Source: Sapria himalayana
Lineage: Eukaryota > Streptophyta > Magnoliopsida > Malpighiales > Rafflesiaceae
Assembly (NCBI GenBank): GCA_029783825.1
Contig: JAREIK010003123.1
Span: 1,006,052-1,070,051 of the forward strand
Direction of reading: 5' to 3'
Length of the DNA stretch: 64,000 nucleotides
The notes beneath the pieces were generated by a model that was not told the DNA's origin, made no database searches, and worked only from the letters and a program-made list of their open reading frames with translations. The translations under genes were made by a program, and so were the position numbers. This document shows, piece by piece, positions 13,101 to 25,820 of the stretch; position 1 is the stretch's first letter; every line of letters starts with the position of its first letter.

Positions 13101-14510
13101 AATTTAATATAAATTATATTTTCCTTCAAGGATATCTATTAGAAAATATATAGATGTCACAACCACTAGGATTTGTTGATCATAACAACCCCTCTTATGT
13201 TTGTCAACTCAATAAAGCAATCTATGACATGAAACATGCCCCTCGTGCATGGTACCATGAGTTGAATTTGTTGTTCTTAGTAAGCAATCTATGTCAACTC
13301 AATAAAGCAACCCCTATTATGTCTCACAACCACCAAGATTTGTTGGTTTTCAAAATTCATATGATGATTCATCCTTCTTTGTTTTCATTATAATAGTCAC
13401 ACTACATATCTCCTTGTTTATGCTGATGATCTAATCATCACTAGTGAAAATGATACAATAGTTAATCACTTCATTGTCATCCTTGCTCATCAATTTTCTA
13501 TTAAAGGCCTTGATTTCATAACTTACCTTATGAGTTTCTAAGTTATCCCAACCAAACATGGGTTATTACTTTCATAGAGATAATATACTATGGATCTCCT
13601 CACTCAAACTAAAATGTAAGACATATGGATTGTTTTCACATCCATACCAACCAATTCAACTCTCATGCTAACCTTAGGTTCCTCTCTCTTAGATCCAACT
13701 AAGTATCAACAAGTAGTTGGGAGCATCTCATATTTGATAATGACGTGACCATATATCACCTTTGCTTTTAACAAATAATCCCAATATATGCATTGCTCAC
13801 TTTATCAAAAGCCTACTACATTTTCTTACTGGCACCATTGATGAAGATTTATAACTCTACAAAGACTCTTACCTTAATTTGCATGTGTTCTCAAATACTT
13901 CTCTTGGCCTACGAGCATTTTTATGATGATTGGGTAGAGGACAAGGACACCTTTTGCTCCATTAGTGTTATTATTGTTTATCTGGGTAAAAATATAGTCT
14001 TCTAAAATTTTAAAAATCAATGGACTATTGTTAGATCCTCTATTGAGATAGAATATTGCTCTATTACAAATATAGATACTCAACCCCTCTAGTTTGTAGG
14101 ATCTTTTGACTAATCTTGGTACTTCACTTTTATGTTTTTATTTTTTGACTAATCTTGCTTATGATGATTTGTTTTATGTTGTTTTCATGATAATAGTCAT
14201 ATTACATATCTCCTTATTTATGTTAATTGTTATCTTTTGACTAATCTCGATACTTTACTTTTATGTTGCTCTGTCATTTACTATGATAATACTAGGATAA
14301 CTTGAATATCTTCTAATCATATTTTTCATTTTTGCATGAAGTGTGCTAACATAGATTTTTATTTTTATCATAGAGCATGCTCAAAATGTAGTTTTTCATG
14401 TAGCTCATGCCTCTTTTAAAGAATAGCTTATAGATGCTCTTACCAAACCACTTTCACATCAACATTATCTTCAACTTAAATACAAGACTGGACTTCTCTC
14501 TTGAACTCCA
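10200..14510 (+). pseudogene. Copia gag-pol relic
   Basis: Translated pieces in several frames follow Copia order. Gag starts near 10250 (IPIKLTSTNYLS, then a stop where Trp is usual). The protease site near 11150 reads FLDNDTSHHI where D-S/T-G is expected, so the catalytic triad is lost. Integrase shows HTPEHNGFFE near 11990, with the catalytic Glu kept. Reverse transcriptase shows QLNKAIYDMKHAPRAWYHE near 13210 and YADDLIIT near 13420. RNase H and tail relics reach 14480. Stops interrupt every domain. It cannot make a working polyprotein. Confidence 0.8.
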
Positions 14511-14522
14511 TCTTGAGAGGGC

Positions 14523-14720
14523 ATAATAGAGATAATTAATTGTTTGACTTAGTCTTTTTTTTAAGTTTAAATTATTCAAACATATTTAAATGTTTTTAAA
14601 TGTCAATCATAGATATAGTATTTAATTTGTAACCTCTTTGGTTTGTAGGATCTTCAGCCATTCTTGGTTTTATATTTAAACGAAAGTTTAATTAATGAAA
14701 AGTATGAAGCCTTTCACTTA
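14523..14720 (+). repeat. 3' LTR of Copia relic
   Basis: Pairs with 9926-10126 and follows the polypurine tract CTTGAGAGGG. It ends next to a TA microsatellite. Confidence 0.75.
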
Positions 14721-14734
14721 TGTAGTATATAGAT

Positions 14735-14793
<59 letters not shown>

Positions 14794-15031
14794 TTGTTTG
14801 TTTGTGTATCATGTCTATATATATTTAGTATATATATAATGTATACACACATACACACAAACAAATAACACATCATATATACTACATATATATACACACT
14901 AAATAATATCATGCATTACCAATATATATATAATATGTATATAGACATAATGTATATATACATATACAATATATGCATATAGATAGAAAACATATATGTA
15001 TAATATAGATAGATAATGTATGCATATAATT
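14721..15031. repeat. TA/TG microsatellite
   Basis: (TA)n, then (TG)n and GTTT repeats, then mixed TATA/CACA. It fills the gap between the Copia 3' LTR and a CACTA terminus. The Tyr/His-rich open frame on the minus strand is a repeat product. Confidence 0.9.
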
Positions 15032-15659
15032 AACTACAAGAAAATATGAAATTAGAAATGCCCAATTCCATTTCTAATTTTGTCAATATGGTTGAATAGT
15101 GATGAATTTAGAAATAGATTAGTTTCATTTCTATAATGCTCCTCTCAAAATTTAGAAAAAGGATTACACAATAATATTTTTATAAATAGCAACGAAAAAA
15201 TCCGTTGCTATTTATTATGATGGCAAAAAGATATTGGATTTCATCACTAATTTTGTGACGTAAAAATAAAAAACATATAATCCATTTCTAAATGAGCAAC
15301 TGATCATCAAACAAATGCAAGAATCCATTTCTATTTAGAAATGGATTTAGAAATTAAAAAATTCAATTTCAATCGTCTACAATAGGAACAAATTCCATTT
15401 GTGCAATTTTTGTAAGTTGTATTCAATATACAATTATATGTAGAAACTATATGACCTACAACCAAATAAACACTTTCACATATTATTCATTATAAGGCAT
15501 TCACATAACATCCTTTAATAAAATATCATATAACAAACATAAATGTCCATAAATTTCAATACATGATTTATAACTTAATTAAAAAACATTAACACAGAAA
15601 CCATAAATTCGAATCAAAAACATACTATGCAAAATTTTAATAACACGTCACAAACAACT

Positions 15660-17700
15660 ATGAGTTCTTTTACTGATAAGTATTTTCCTCCGGAGATTTG
15701 GATGGATCCTCTTTAGAATGATGAAAAATAGATATTATTTCTGCCAACTTGCAAATTATTTTTTCTATCTTTGAAATCTTCTATTGCATTTCATCCTCTC
15801 TTTTTTTCAATTCTTCAATTTTCTTTTGCATTTTTTCATTCTTTTGTTTTATCTCCTCATTTTTCTTTTGCAATGTATCATGAATATCCTACAATTCCTC
15901 ATGTAACCTCTCATCAAACATATCATTGTAATTGAAAGATGATGATTAAGAACTCTAAACAGAACCTGGATAAAATGTAAATGCATTAGTACCAAGATCA
16001 TATATGCACCATTTTTTTGGCTCATCAATCTCTTGCACCTCTGTAAAAGGATATGTCAATTGAGAAACAATAGCAACCATATTTTCCATAGCATCCTATA
16101 ATTATTAAAATATAACATAACTCATCCATTACTATATTAAAAGAAATTTTATACTAGTACATGAAACTGTTCTCTCACTGCGACAAAATATTTAAAAAAC
16201 AAAGTTAGTAATTACATTTACTAAGTTCATAAATAATAAATCATTAGTTATGATAAAAAAATATATTCGAGTTTGCATTTTATTTATAGTTAATGCCAAA
16301 TAATCAATTTTTAAATTTTTTTTTATTATTTGTAATTTTCAAATGAAACTAAAGTATAAAATGAGAAACTCATATTTATATCATTTGATGAGTATTTATC
16401 TACAAATGATTCATCATTCTTCTTGTTCATTCATTTGAATACCTCAAATGGTATCGATGGATGTCCCAACTTAGCCTCATGAAAATAAATATTAGTTACT
16501 ATTAAAGTATATCATTCATTATGACATAGATATTATCCTTTGGATTTAAAAAATCTAAATAATAAAAAAAATAAAAAATAATTATACTAGATTTACCTAC
16601 TTTTTCTGATTGACGATCATGTGAGATCACCTGGACAAGGCCTTTAACTCATTGGTATTCCAATATTCCCACCACTTTATCCAAACACTAAGGGGGACAC
16701 TATTAAGTTTTGTATCTTTATCATATTTTTTTCTCTATTTGCCAAACTTATCATTATATCTCACACTTACCATATGTTTCCATATATTCTTCATTGATAC
16801 TACTAAAGCATAATTCCATTTGTATTTTTCCTACAAAAATCAAATAAAACAATAATACCTTGTAATTCATTTAGTTTAAGAGTATATCATATTATATCAA
16901 ATTAAAAAACAAGTAAATGCATGAAAGATATACCTCAATTTATTCCCAATAAAATTCTTTCATACCTGGGGGCACTTTGCTCTACGTTATTCCTTTCGCA
17001 ACTAGTTTCTCTTTTAAAATCTTCCCAATTGTAAGAAAAACAAAAGGAATAAAACTATACGTAATTTAAAATCATCATATACATATACATATAAACAAAA
17101 TACATAATTTTTGCCGCTAATAAGTTAAAATTTATATTTAATATTATAAATGATAATGTTCAATAAGTAGCAATATCATACGTTGTTATTATTATAAAAT
17201 ACCAAAATTCAAAATTTTTAATATATTTATAATTATATTCACATATTATTTTATATTTAATTGAAATGAATAATATTAAAATTATAATAAATGGATGTAG
17301 TAGATTTAAGAAAGCTATGTACTGATTATTGTTAATTATTGGCCGAATGAAAATTTTCTCATTACTTGACATATAAATTAAGTATTATGAATATCCTACT
17401 AGTGCTGCTACTATAGTATCAATGTATGGTCCTCCTAAGATAGGTGGAATAGAACTATCAATATTTTCTGATAAAAAAATGAGATGAAGATAGAATATCT
17501 ATGATAGTAAATCCATGTATATCATGATGATGTAATGCCATAGTTTCCTTCATACATGTAAAAGAATGCAAAAGGATATTTGTAGTGTTGTCATCATTGA
17601 ATACATATAGGTTTCCTCATCCACGAAATATTAGTTGACTTCCTCTGCCCCTCCTCACATATTGATATCCTCGGCCACTTGAATACCTAAATTAAGTTAC
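15660..17700 (-). pseudogene. CACTA second ORF relic (plant transposase, Ptta/En/Spm type)
   Basis: On the minus strand at about 16380-16490 it reads SIPFEVFK, a stop, then MNKKNDESFVD, like the end of the Transposase_24 domain ('VF..THK....G.FV'). The same exon is seen, better kept, in the copy near 25740-25820, where it ends at a GTAAG splice donor. Bases 15660-15960 (minus strand) encode a Lys/Glu-rich coiled-coil-like tail. The gene was spliced and is now broken by stops. Confidence 0.6.
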
Positions 17701-17876
17701 ATAAACATCAAAATATACAGAGGCAATAGAAACATTATATGAAAATGTCATAATAACAAAACATAATGATAAACACATTGACATTATAAAAAGCAATTAA
17801 ATTATTATAATTTAACATCCACTTTGTAATGATTACAAAATGAGAATGAGAAAATAATAAGATAGTCAATGAATTT

Positions 17877-19765
17877 CTAGTCAATATTAGAAATTTCTAA
17901 GAAATCATATCTATCTACATATTCATCGTCATCTGATTCTGCAATTAATTCCTCTTTATTATCTTCCTCAACATTATTATCATCAATGTCCAAATAATTT
18001 CCACCTTCAACAAATAAAGTTTGAAGGCCATCATCTGCCCATTGAATGATTGAATGAAGTTCTACATTATTCTCTTGAAATGATGATAAATGTGATGGAG
18101 TGACCATAATATCATTTTTTAACAATTTAAACAACTGATATAGGTTTTATTTTACTGATTACCCACCAATGACATGGATTTCTTCTTGTGATTAGATAAC
18201 TGGTGTAACACACTTGTTCAAATTGTACCGCAAGAATAAATGATTCATACTTATGATAAAATTTATTATGGTGCATATCAACAAGGGTGTATTGATAATT
18301 AATTCTAGTACCCATATTTGGAATAGGATCAAATCATTCACGCTTAAACATAATAGTCCACATAATTGGTAAAGTAGGATATTATAGGTGTGGCATTTCA
18401 ATTAGTCGACCATGAAAATTAGTAGTAAATGAAGTATAGTTAGACCCCTTAATGCAAACACACCTATTTATTACAATATTATTTAAAATATGTTTCAAAG
18501 TATAAAATTTATATCTATTTACATAATATATGGGATACTTCTATAAACTTCATAATGGTCCTTTTGCAAGATCATTCATTTGTCTATTACATATATTTAA
18601 TGAAAAAAAAATTCTTACAAAATGATAAAAGACAAATTCATACATATATAATATTGCACGTAACTATTTAGAACCAAGAATGATAAGTTATATACTGACA
18701 TATTTTTCAAATCAATTTGCAAAATTTTAATCTTTACATCATTTGAATCATTATCAATGTGAGGTTCTCTATGTCTTAATTCCTAAGAAAATATTCTTCA
18801 AAAACAAAATTTAAGGTATTTTGAATAATTAAAATGTTATATCACATATAATGATAAATAAATGAGAATATAAAATTATTATAAATCTTACCCAGTATAA
18901 GGTGTAACTTCCTCACTATTCAACAAAATATATGTGTGCATAGCATGATACTCTAAGTTATCCAAAAATATCTTGATGTTGCTCTACCATATGATTTACC
19001 CACATATCTAAAAATAGAAAGCATATTATTTTTTTCTAATCCATCTCCCATACCATATACCTTCTTTGGTGATAATATTTTATGATGATTATACAATTAT
19101 AACTGAAAGTAGTGCCCACAAAATATCGAAGCATCTTCAACAAAGTAGGCATTGCATATCGATCATTGACTTTGACTTTATTTCGATCATTATTTTTCAA
19201 ATTTTCGAAGATATCTGAAATAGATATATATATATATAAGTATATTCGGTGGATACATTAACATTTTTAGATTAACAAATGAAAAATATATTACCTCTCA
19301 AATAGATGCATCCATCTATATTGCACATGGCCTGCTATCATGGATTCATAAGTCAAGTGGACTGGAAATATTACATGAAATTAAAGAAACTAGGAAAAAA
19401 AAATGCTCAAGTTTACATAAAATAATGAGGATTTCATTTTGTAATTACATCATTTCTTTCTTTCTTATGCCATTACAAGTGAGATTCTTAAAAATATACT
19501 TATTTCAGTCAATGCTTCTCAAATATTCTGTGAAAATAATTAACGGAATGCGATGGGTATTAGCTTCTATATAAACACATGGTAGTCATGACTTTTCATT
19601 CTAAATAACTTATGTCTCTTCATATTAACACATATTCCCATGCTAGAGACATATCTTTTAGGGAACCTAAGCTCTATCTGCCATTTATAAAAAACTTCCT
19701 TTATATCCTTTTCATAACTATAACAAGCATTTGAGAATTTATTTTGTTAATTCATCCATATGTAA
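17877..19765 (-). pseudogene. TNP2-like transposase relic (DUF4218-DUF4216 end)
   Basis: TNP2 is the transposase of CACTA elements. Reading the minus strand: MKSHDYHVF (about 19570-19600) and AGHVQYRWMHLFER (about 19290-19335) mark DUF4218. Next comes the linker AYFVEDASIFCGHYF (about 19100-19160). Around 18127-18470 is DUF4216, including VCIKGSNYTSF, YTLVDMHHNKFYHKYESF and RNPCHWWVISK. The acidic C-terminus ends at 17877. There are several stops, and the N-terminal catalytic Transposase_21 part is absent or unrecognisable. The second family copy at 27347-28968 has the same order, which supports the call. Confidence 0.8.
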
Positions 19766-20479
19766 CTCTAGACATGAACATAACTATTTCAAATCTTTTC
19801 TAGATTGGACATTATCTTGAATTGGTATATTCAATATTTTTGATTTTTTAAAAAAATTTATATTTATTAAATTATAAAACTAATTAAAAATAAAAACTCA
19901 AAAAAAAAAGTGTGTTGTAATCACTTTGTTATAACATATTTTTCTTTATACTGCAATGTATCACTTCAAACCTCAAGACTCAACTAAAATTTTAAGATTT
20001 TAGTTACAATTTGAACGTTGCATCACGTATGTCATAGCCCATATGTGTAAGCATAAAGCACCCGAAAGGTAAATATTAAAATAATCAAAATATTTACAAA
20101 AAAATAGTGTTAAATTTAATAATTCAATCAATGGATGAGAAGTTAAAGATGAAAGAGAGTTTAACAATTGAGAAAAAAAAATTTAGAATGAAAATTCAAA
20201 ATTTTATAATAACTATTTATATAGATTTGAAAAAAATATATATTTTAATTTTTTTATTTATTTTGATCAGAATTTGATTATCATCAGATTTATGGATTGT
20301 CGTCATTTGAAAATAATCTAACGACGTTAAATTTTTTTAAAGAATTATTTTTTTAAATACAATGACAGTGATAGGTCACACCGTTTAATATCGATGTTAG
20401 TGCATGTTAGGTGAAACCACAATGGACTTCGTTGCACATGCCATTGGTCATCTAAGTTAAACTTGACTCGTATGGTTAT

Positions 20480-20745
20480 TAAAAAAAAACCCCCCACACC
20501 CCCATCAAGCTACCCAATGAGTCATTACCCATTAATCGAGACCCATCCATGCTTGGAAATGGGTCACCAGGCCAGAAACTAGAATCATGCCTGACCAATA
20601 TAAGGCAAGGCTAACTCTAGCCATAGTCCACAAACAAGCATGGTTCTTGACTGTGTATTGCTGGGCCTAGCATGACCAATTTAGAATGTGTCTCATGTCA
20701 TGTCTCATGATGTCTCATGCCATGATTGGGCCGCTCATACTACCA
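20480..20745. mobile_element. GC-rich hAT-like repeat, fragment
   Basis: A stretch with 'catggttcttgac', 'gggcctagcatgacc' and 'gccatgattgggcc' motifs, far richer in GC than its surroundings. The same style of sequence occurs at 28969, 45637 and 61036. It is degraded and neither terminus is visible here. Confidence 0.4.
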
Positions 20746-20825
20746 ATACCTCTAATTTATTCTAAATCCAAAATTTTGTTTTCCTATTTTTTTATCAAAC
20801 CGTAATGTTTTATAATTTTTTAATA

Positions 20826-21735
20826 GAGTTTTGTATGGAAATAATGTATTTAAAATAAAAAAATAAAATTTAATCATAGTTTAAAAAATATGCCCAAACT
20901 AGTGCGTCTGAAAACAACGTGACAATGACTGTTGTTGTGAACGGCAGCCATTGCCACACTGTTGATTTTTTAAAAGCAGGGGTAGACTTTGTGAATGTCG
21001 GCTATTAAAAATACTGTGGAGATCTTATTACACCACTCGCTCCTCGCCCATAGCCCCTCGCCCATCTTCTCTCGTCCGTCTGTCCTAACTTCTCGCCCCT
21101 CTCTTCCTACCCCTCCCCCTTGCTCGTCTCCAAGAGCTCCTTCGCGGAGCTCCGTCGAGCTCCGCGATGCAGTTTCGTCGAGCTCCAGCATGCTCAATGT
21201 AAAGCTCGAGGAGCTCAGTCGAGCTCCATCATCGTGCTCGATGGAGCTCGTCGAATTCTAGTAAGCTCCACGTCCAGCTCGTTGGAGCTCCTTGAGCTCT
21301 ATGAAGGAGATGAACAAAGCTCCACAAAGGAGTTTGACGGAATTTCTCGAGCTATACATCGAGCTCGCTGGAGCTCCATCTTGGAGCTCCTAGAGATGGG
21401 CAAGGAAAGAGGGGTGAGAAGAGAGGGACGAGAGGTAAAAGAAGACGAACAAGGGGTAGAGGGGCCATGGGCGTAATGAAATCTCTATAATATTTTTAAT
21501 AGCTGGCATTTATAACACCAGCTTCTGATTTTAAAAAACCAACAGCGTGGTAATGACCACAATTCATAACGACGATAATTGTCACGCTGTTTTGAATCTA
21601 TACTTAAATTTTGGATTCATACTTAAATTTGACATTTATAAATCTGTTATCAGATGTATTAGCTTGGGTATATTTTTGAATTCATACTTAAATTTTGAAT
21701 TTTTTATTTTATATACATTATTTAAGTACAAAATT
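20826..21735. mobile_element. Foldback element A with GAGCTC-rich core
   Basis: A long imperfect inverted repeat. The left arm runs from GAGTTTTGTATGG (20826) through 'gcccaaactagtgcgtctg' to a CT-rich strip (21040-21125). The right arm mirrors this with a GA-rich strip (21395-21460), 'ttgtcacgctg' and a TACAAAATT end near 21735. The core (about 21125-21400) is packed with the palindrome GAGCTC. It has the same plan as 47695-48652, so the two are one family. Open frames of 75-118 codons in the core are low-complexity and not credible genes. No transposase is present, so it would be non-autonomous. No clear target duplication was found for this copy. Confidence 0.65.
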
Positions 21736-22002
21736 ATTTTTAACAATAGTAAATTGTTGTCGTTGAATGTCATGTTATAGCTTTTGACTTATGGGTCATG
21801 TTCCATGGATCTGTAATCTGGAGGCGATATGCCAGATGTAAAGGTTTTTCACATCCCCTGATTAGAGGAAGACTGAATTTAAAACTATCATTTTCTAGTC
21901 TTCCCATCTTATCGATTGACTAGACGAGAACAATGCATATAGATAAAAAACGTGGGGAGCTTCCAAAGGGGTCACCACTAGCTTAATCCACAAACCCGTA
22001 TT

Positions 22003-23918
22003 ATGGCGCTTCGGTTAACCATGTACAGCAGGGTCGTACCGCTCGTAGTTTTGTTAGCTTTTCAGTTTTGCAATGGAATCGCTGCGTCGGATGTTGGCTT
22101 CTACTCGATCAGCAGAGGATCAATGTTCATGAACCTCACCAATTTCGGCGCGCGGATTGTCTCCCTCCTCCTTCCGGATAGAAACGGTAATTTGTGATTC
22201 TAATATTAAAAAGGTTAACTTATATATAATATTTAGTGGATCAAAAAGAAAATAATTAAACAAAGATAAGGACGAGGGCGAGGGGCAGGGGGAGAAGGCA
22301 GTGTAGTTTAGGACCCATGCATTCGAGTGACTGGGAGTACCCAAAACATAATTCCCCCATATTTTTTATCTTGTGATAATATTGCATAATTTTTGTTTTA
22401 TTTTTTTTATTCTACATAATCTTTTGCTGCTCGATTGGTAGGAAATGTGGGTGATATCGTCCTTGGTTATGATACCCCCGAAGAATACACCGTGAGTTTT
22501 ATCTGTGTTGTATCTAATTGCGTGGGTGTGTTTGATATGTATAATGGTGACAATAAAGCATGAATCCCCGACCAAATATGTTTAATTTATGTTTTTGGGC
22601 AAAACATTATTTTACGCACGAACACGCAGGTCGCAGCTATGCATAACATAGGGCGTTTTTGTTTTAATCTTCCCATTCATATCCATTTCTTTTAATTCTC
22701 TTCAGTTTAATATTGATAATTTTTGCCACTTCGGTGACAATCTGAAAAGTTGTATGATATGGAGATGGGGGCTCAGCCAAAGGTGCATTGGTAGGATGTA
22801 TTTGAAATTTAACGCTCTCATGAAATTTACTTGAGAAAGGAAGTGTATCCTCTAACACAGGAAAACTCCCTCTCGCGGTGAACGTTCTGCGAACTTTGCT
22901 TGGCATTTGATTCTCCTTGTAATTTCTATCCACAGAACAGTTCTGCTAACTTTGGAGCCACGGTTGGACGAGTAGCTAACAGGATTTCTGGAGCTCAATT
23001 TGTTTTGAACGGAACCGTTTATAAGCTCCAAAGCAATGGGCAGAATGTCACAGTACATGGTACGTTATAATATTTGTTCTTTGCTAAGTGTAATCTAATG
23101 CATTGTTTTAGTGAATACCAGGTGGTCCTCGTGGCTTTGCAAGAGTTGTCTGGTCTGTGGTATATCATTCTTCCAGCTGCATTATCTTTTCTTATCACAG
23201 CCCGGATGGGGACCAAGGTCAGTGCAGGTTGCTTCGGCCTGTTGTTGTCTTCCAAGTAGTGCTTGTTTTGCCTGGAGGATAATACTGGATGGGCATGCTC
23301 CGTGCAGGATTCCCTGGCGCTCTCAAACTGAGAGTGAGGTACAAGCTCCTCCATCACTGGCTGAGCATAACAATGAATGCAACTGCCCTTGACCAAACCA
23401 CCCCGGTGAACCTTGCCCATCATTCATTCTTCAATTTAAATGGGCAAAACAGCGGTGATATCCTTTCGGAGACTATTAAAATTTTTGCATCCCACTACAC
23501 ACCTACCGATGCCAAATTGATTCCCACTGGCAAAATTGCATCGGTGAAAGGAACGCCATATGATTTTCTCAGAGGCCGCCCCATCTCAAGCCAGATCAAG
23601 AAACTACCAGGTGGGTATGATATCAACTATGTGCTTAATGGGTCAAAAGACGTGCTCAAGGTGGCAGCCATAGTTAGCGACGCTCAATCAGGACGATTGA
23701 TGGAGGTCATGACGAACCAACCAGGCATGCAGTTCTTTACTAGCAACAAATTGAACGCAACGGGAAAAGGCGGATTCTTGTACAAGCCTTTTGCAGCCCT
23801 CTGTCTGGAAACACAAGGATTTCCAGATGCAGTAAATCATCCCAACTTCCCATCGCAGTTAATTAATCCTGGACAGGTTTACAACCATAACATGCTTTTT
23901 AAGTTCAGTTTGTTTTGA
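22003..23918 (+). CDS. Aldose 1-epimerase (galactose mutarotase), 5 exons
   Basis: Interconverts the alpha and beta forms of aldoses such as glucose and galactose. The exons are 22003-22186, 22442-22491, 22936-23059, 23122-23217 and 23308-23918. All four introns are GT-AG, the joined frame stays open for 354 codons, and that is the usual family length. Residues 1-28 have a hydrophobic core (VVPLVVLLAF) and look like a signal peptide, so the product probably enters the secretory pathway. Seen: NFGATVGRVANRI (83-95), VHGG with His119, NLAHHSFFNL with His190, GGYDINYVL (253-261) and CLETQGFPD with Glu319. Known: two histidines in these positions and this glutamate do the catalysis in galactose mutarotases, so activity is likely. 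It is the only intact host gene here, lying between a foldback element and a CACTA relic. The first ATG in the frame was taken; a second lies six codons on. Confidence 0.93.
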
Positions 23919-23977
23919 GGTTTCGAAGGATTGTTGCTGCTGTGGGAGAGGCAACAGTTAGTTCCATTTTTATATGA

Positions 23978-23983
23978 AATAAA
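23978..23983 (+). terminator. Polyadenylation signal of the epimerase gene
   Basis: AATAAA, 60 bases after the stop codon, in a T-rich 3' region. This is the usual place for a plant poly(A) signal. Confidence 0.6.
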
Positions 23984-25739
23984 AATTCTTGTATTTCCAC
24001 CATTATATCGCAGTTAAATATCAATTAATTCTTCTATGCATTATTTTAAATTATCGATGGAATTAGAAGTGAAATAATTCCGTTTTTAAAGTTTTCTTTC
24101 TAAATTTTGAAAGTGAAATGTGCTGATGTTTCAAATTTGTGCGACGGGTCAATTTTGTTTCAACTTTCAAGATGTAGTGGCAGATTCTGAATAGAAATAT
24201 TATTACTGTTTCTAAATTTGCTTTGAAATTAAAATGTTATTTTCCTTTTTTATTTTTAGCAATGGAGATATATTTCACATTTCCATTTTTGTATTGCATT
24301 TATATTTCTTTGATTCCATCCAGATACTATTTCATTCATTTTAATTTTTTTTACAGATGTATTTCATACAACATTTTAAATACACACATTTTACATATGT
24401 TGAAATTAAACATATAAATTCTAATAACATATAGTTTTCAATCATTTCTATTATATATATATATATACATACATATATACATATTATATACTATAATAGC
24501 ACCATAAAATTCCAACGCAACAAAGTTGATTGCAACGGTGCCCAAAACAGCGGGAGGCGGGTGCCTTTTGGGGTTGACATGACTACTCTCCTTTGAAGAT
24601 CTAGATGAATCTTCTTCAAATATTGATGTATTTCTTCATTCTTGAGTTGTATTTTTTTATTTTTTGTGTAAATTATTTTGAATTTTTTGGATCTTCTTTT
24701 GCATTTGTCCATCAAAGAAATTATTATAATTAAAAGATGTAGATGATGAGTTCCAAGCATAATGTGGATAAAATGTAGATATATGTGTATCAAGATCGTA
24801 CAAATATTATTTTTTTAGTTTAATTACAATGGCCTGAAGGTAAATATGTACAACATCATTCTCTTGAGTCTCTGTAGATTGATTTATCACTAAAGAAACA
24901 ATGACAACTATATTCTTCATAGCTTCTCACAATTATATAATAAAATATAATATCGTATTTTAGGAGAAACAAATAATACCAACAAAAGAACATTGCGGGC
25001 TATAACATGAAACCAGGACACAGCTCCAACATTTCATTGATGTATATGTTATAACTCACATCTTCAACATAAACAATTCATCAAAATAAAATGATGAATT
25101 CATAAAAATATTACAATTCACATAAATAAACATTAAAATAAATATATTCATTTGTAATTTAGAAAAACATGGTTACACAAAGTTAATTGGTGTGACATTG
25201 TTAGTTGCCCAAAAATCATATATATACTGTAATTCACATAGCATACCGAGCCTCTTGCAAGGCACATTCATAGAGGTGCACCTCACCTGAAATCGTGTTT
25301 AGTAGTGCATAAACATATGCACTTTTTTTTGAAAGACTATTTCGTTAACTTATATATTATGGAAGGGAGTCATTTTTATTAAACTTTTCATACATAATAT
25401 TATGTTCAAAAATATCTTTGTATAATTTTATATAAAGAGAATATCAAAATAGAATCAATGATATTTTTATTAGACTTTCCATATTATATATTATTTTTAT
25501 TTTATGTAAGACATAAATAATCTTCTAAATATCAAGAAAAAATTGAAGGCAGTCATTATGCTTATTGAGTCCATGTATAATAACTCATGAATAATTAAAC
25601 AATAGAAGATAATTTACAAGGAAAATTAATTATTTTGGTTAGTAAATATTTAATCTATTAACATTTTCTTTATGAAAATATTACAATTCACATAATATAA
25701 TAAAAGTAGATAATGAGAAACTTACATTAATATCAGTTG

Positions 25740-25820
25740 ACCGCTTGCCTACAAAGGATCCATCCTTCTTGTGCATATGTCTGAATACCTCAAATGGTAT
25801 TGATGAACGTCCCACCTCAG
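25740..25820 (-). pseudogene. CACTA second ORF relic exon, copy 3
   Basis: The minus strand reads EAEVGRSSIPFEVF, then RHMHKKDGSFVGKRSTDIN, without a stop, followed by a GTAAG splice donor. This is the Transposase_24-like end also seen at 16380-16490. The rest of the gene (26000-27180) is frameshifted. Confidence 0.6.

Larger units (their letters stand above)
9926..14720 (+). mobile_element. Ty1/Copia retrotransposon relic, full length
   Basis: LTRs of about 200 bp lie at 9926-10126 and 14523-14720, sharing 'aattgtttgactt' and 'ggtttgtaggatctt'-type stretches. A degraded primer-binding site related to TGGTATCAGAGC follows the first, and a polypurine tract ending TTGAGAGGG (about 14512-14521) precedes the second. 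Between them gag, protease, integrase, reverse transcriptase and RNase H relics occur in Copia order. The flanks tgtat and tgtag are a possible imperfect target duplication. Many stops show it is long dead. Confidence 0.85.
15032..20460 (-). mobile_element. CACTA (En/Spm) element relic, copy 2
   Basis: The left end at 15032 reads AACTACAAGAAAAT, one base from the CACTACAAGAAAA terminus, and is followed by 'tagaaatgg / ccatttcta' subterminal repeats (15050-15400). Coding relics on the minus strand are a TNP2 transposase end (17877-19765) and a second transposon protein (about 15660-17700). No matching right terminus was found; recognisable coding stops near 19765 and the stretch to about 20460 is AT-rich with no clear content. 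The right edge is therefore a guess. Confidence 0.75.

Noticed and set aside
20970..21476. Frames of 75-118 codons in the GAGCTC-rich core
   Set aside because: They lie in foldback repeat DNA, overlap on both strands and show no domain.
23019..23423. 134-codon minus-strand frame
   Set aside because: It is antisense to exons 3-5 of the epimerase, which explains the sequence fully.
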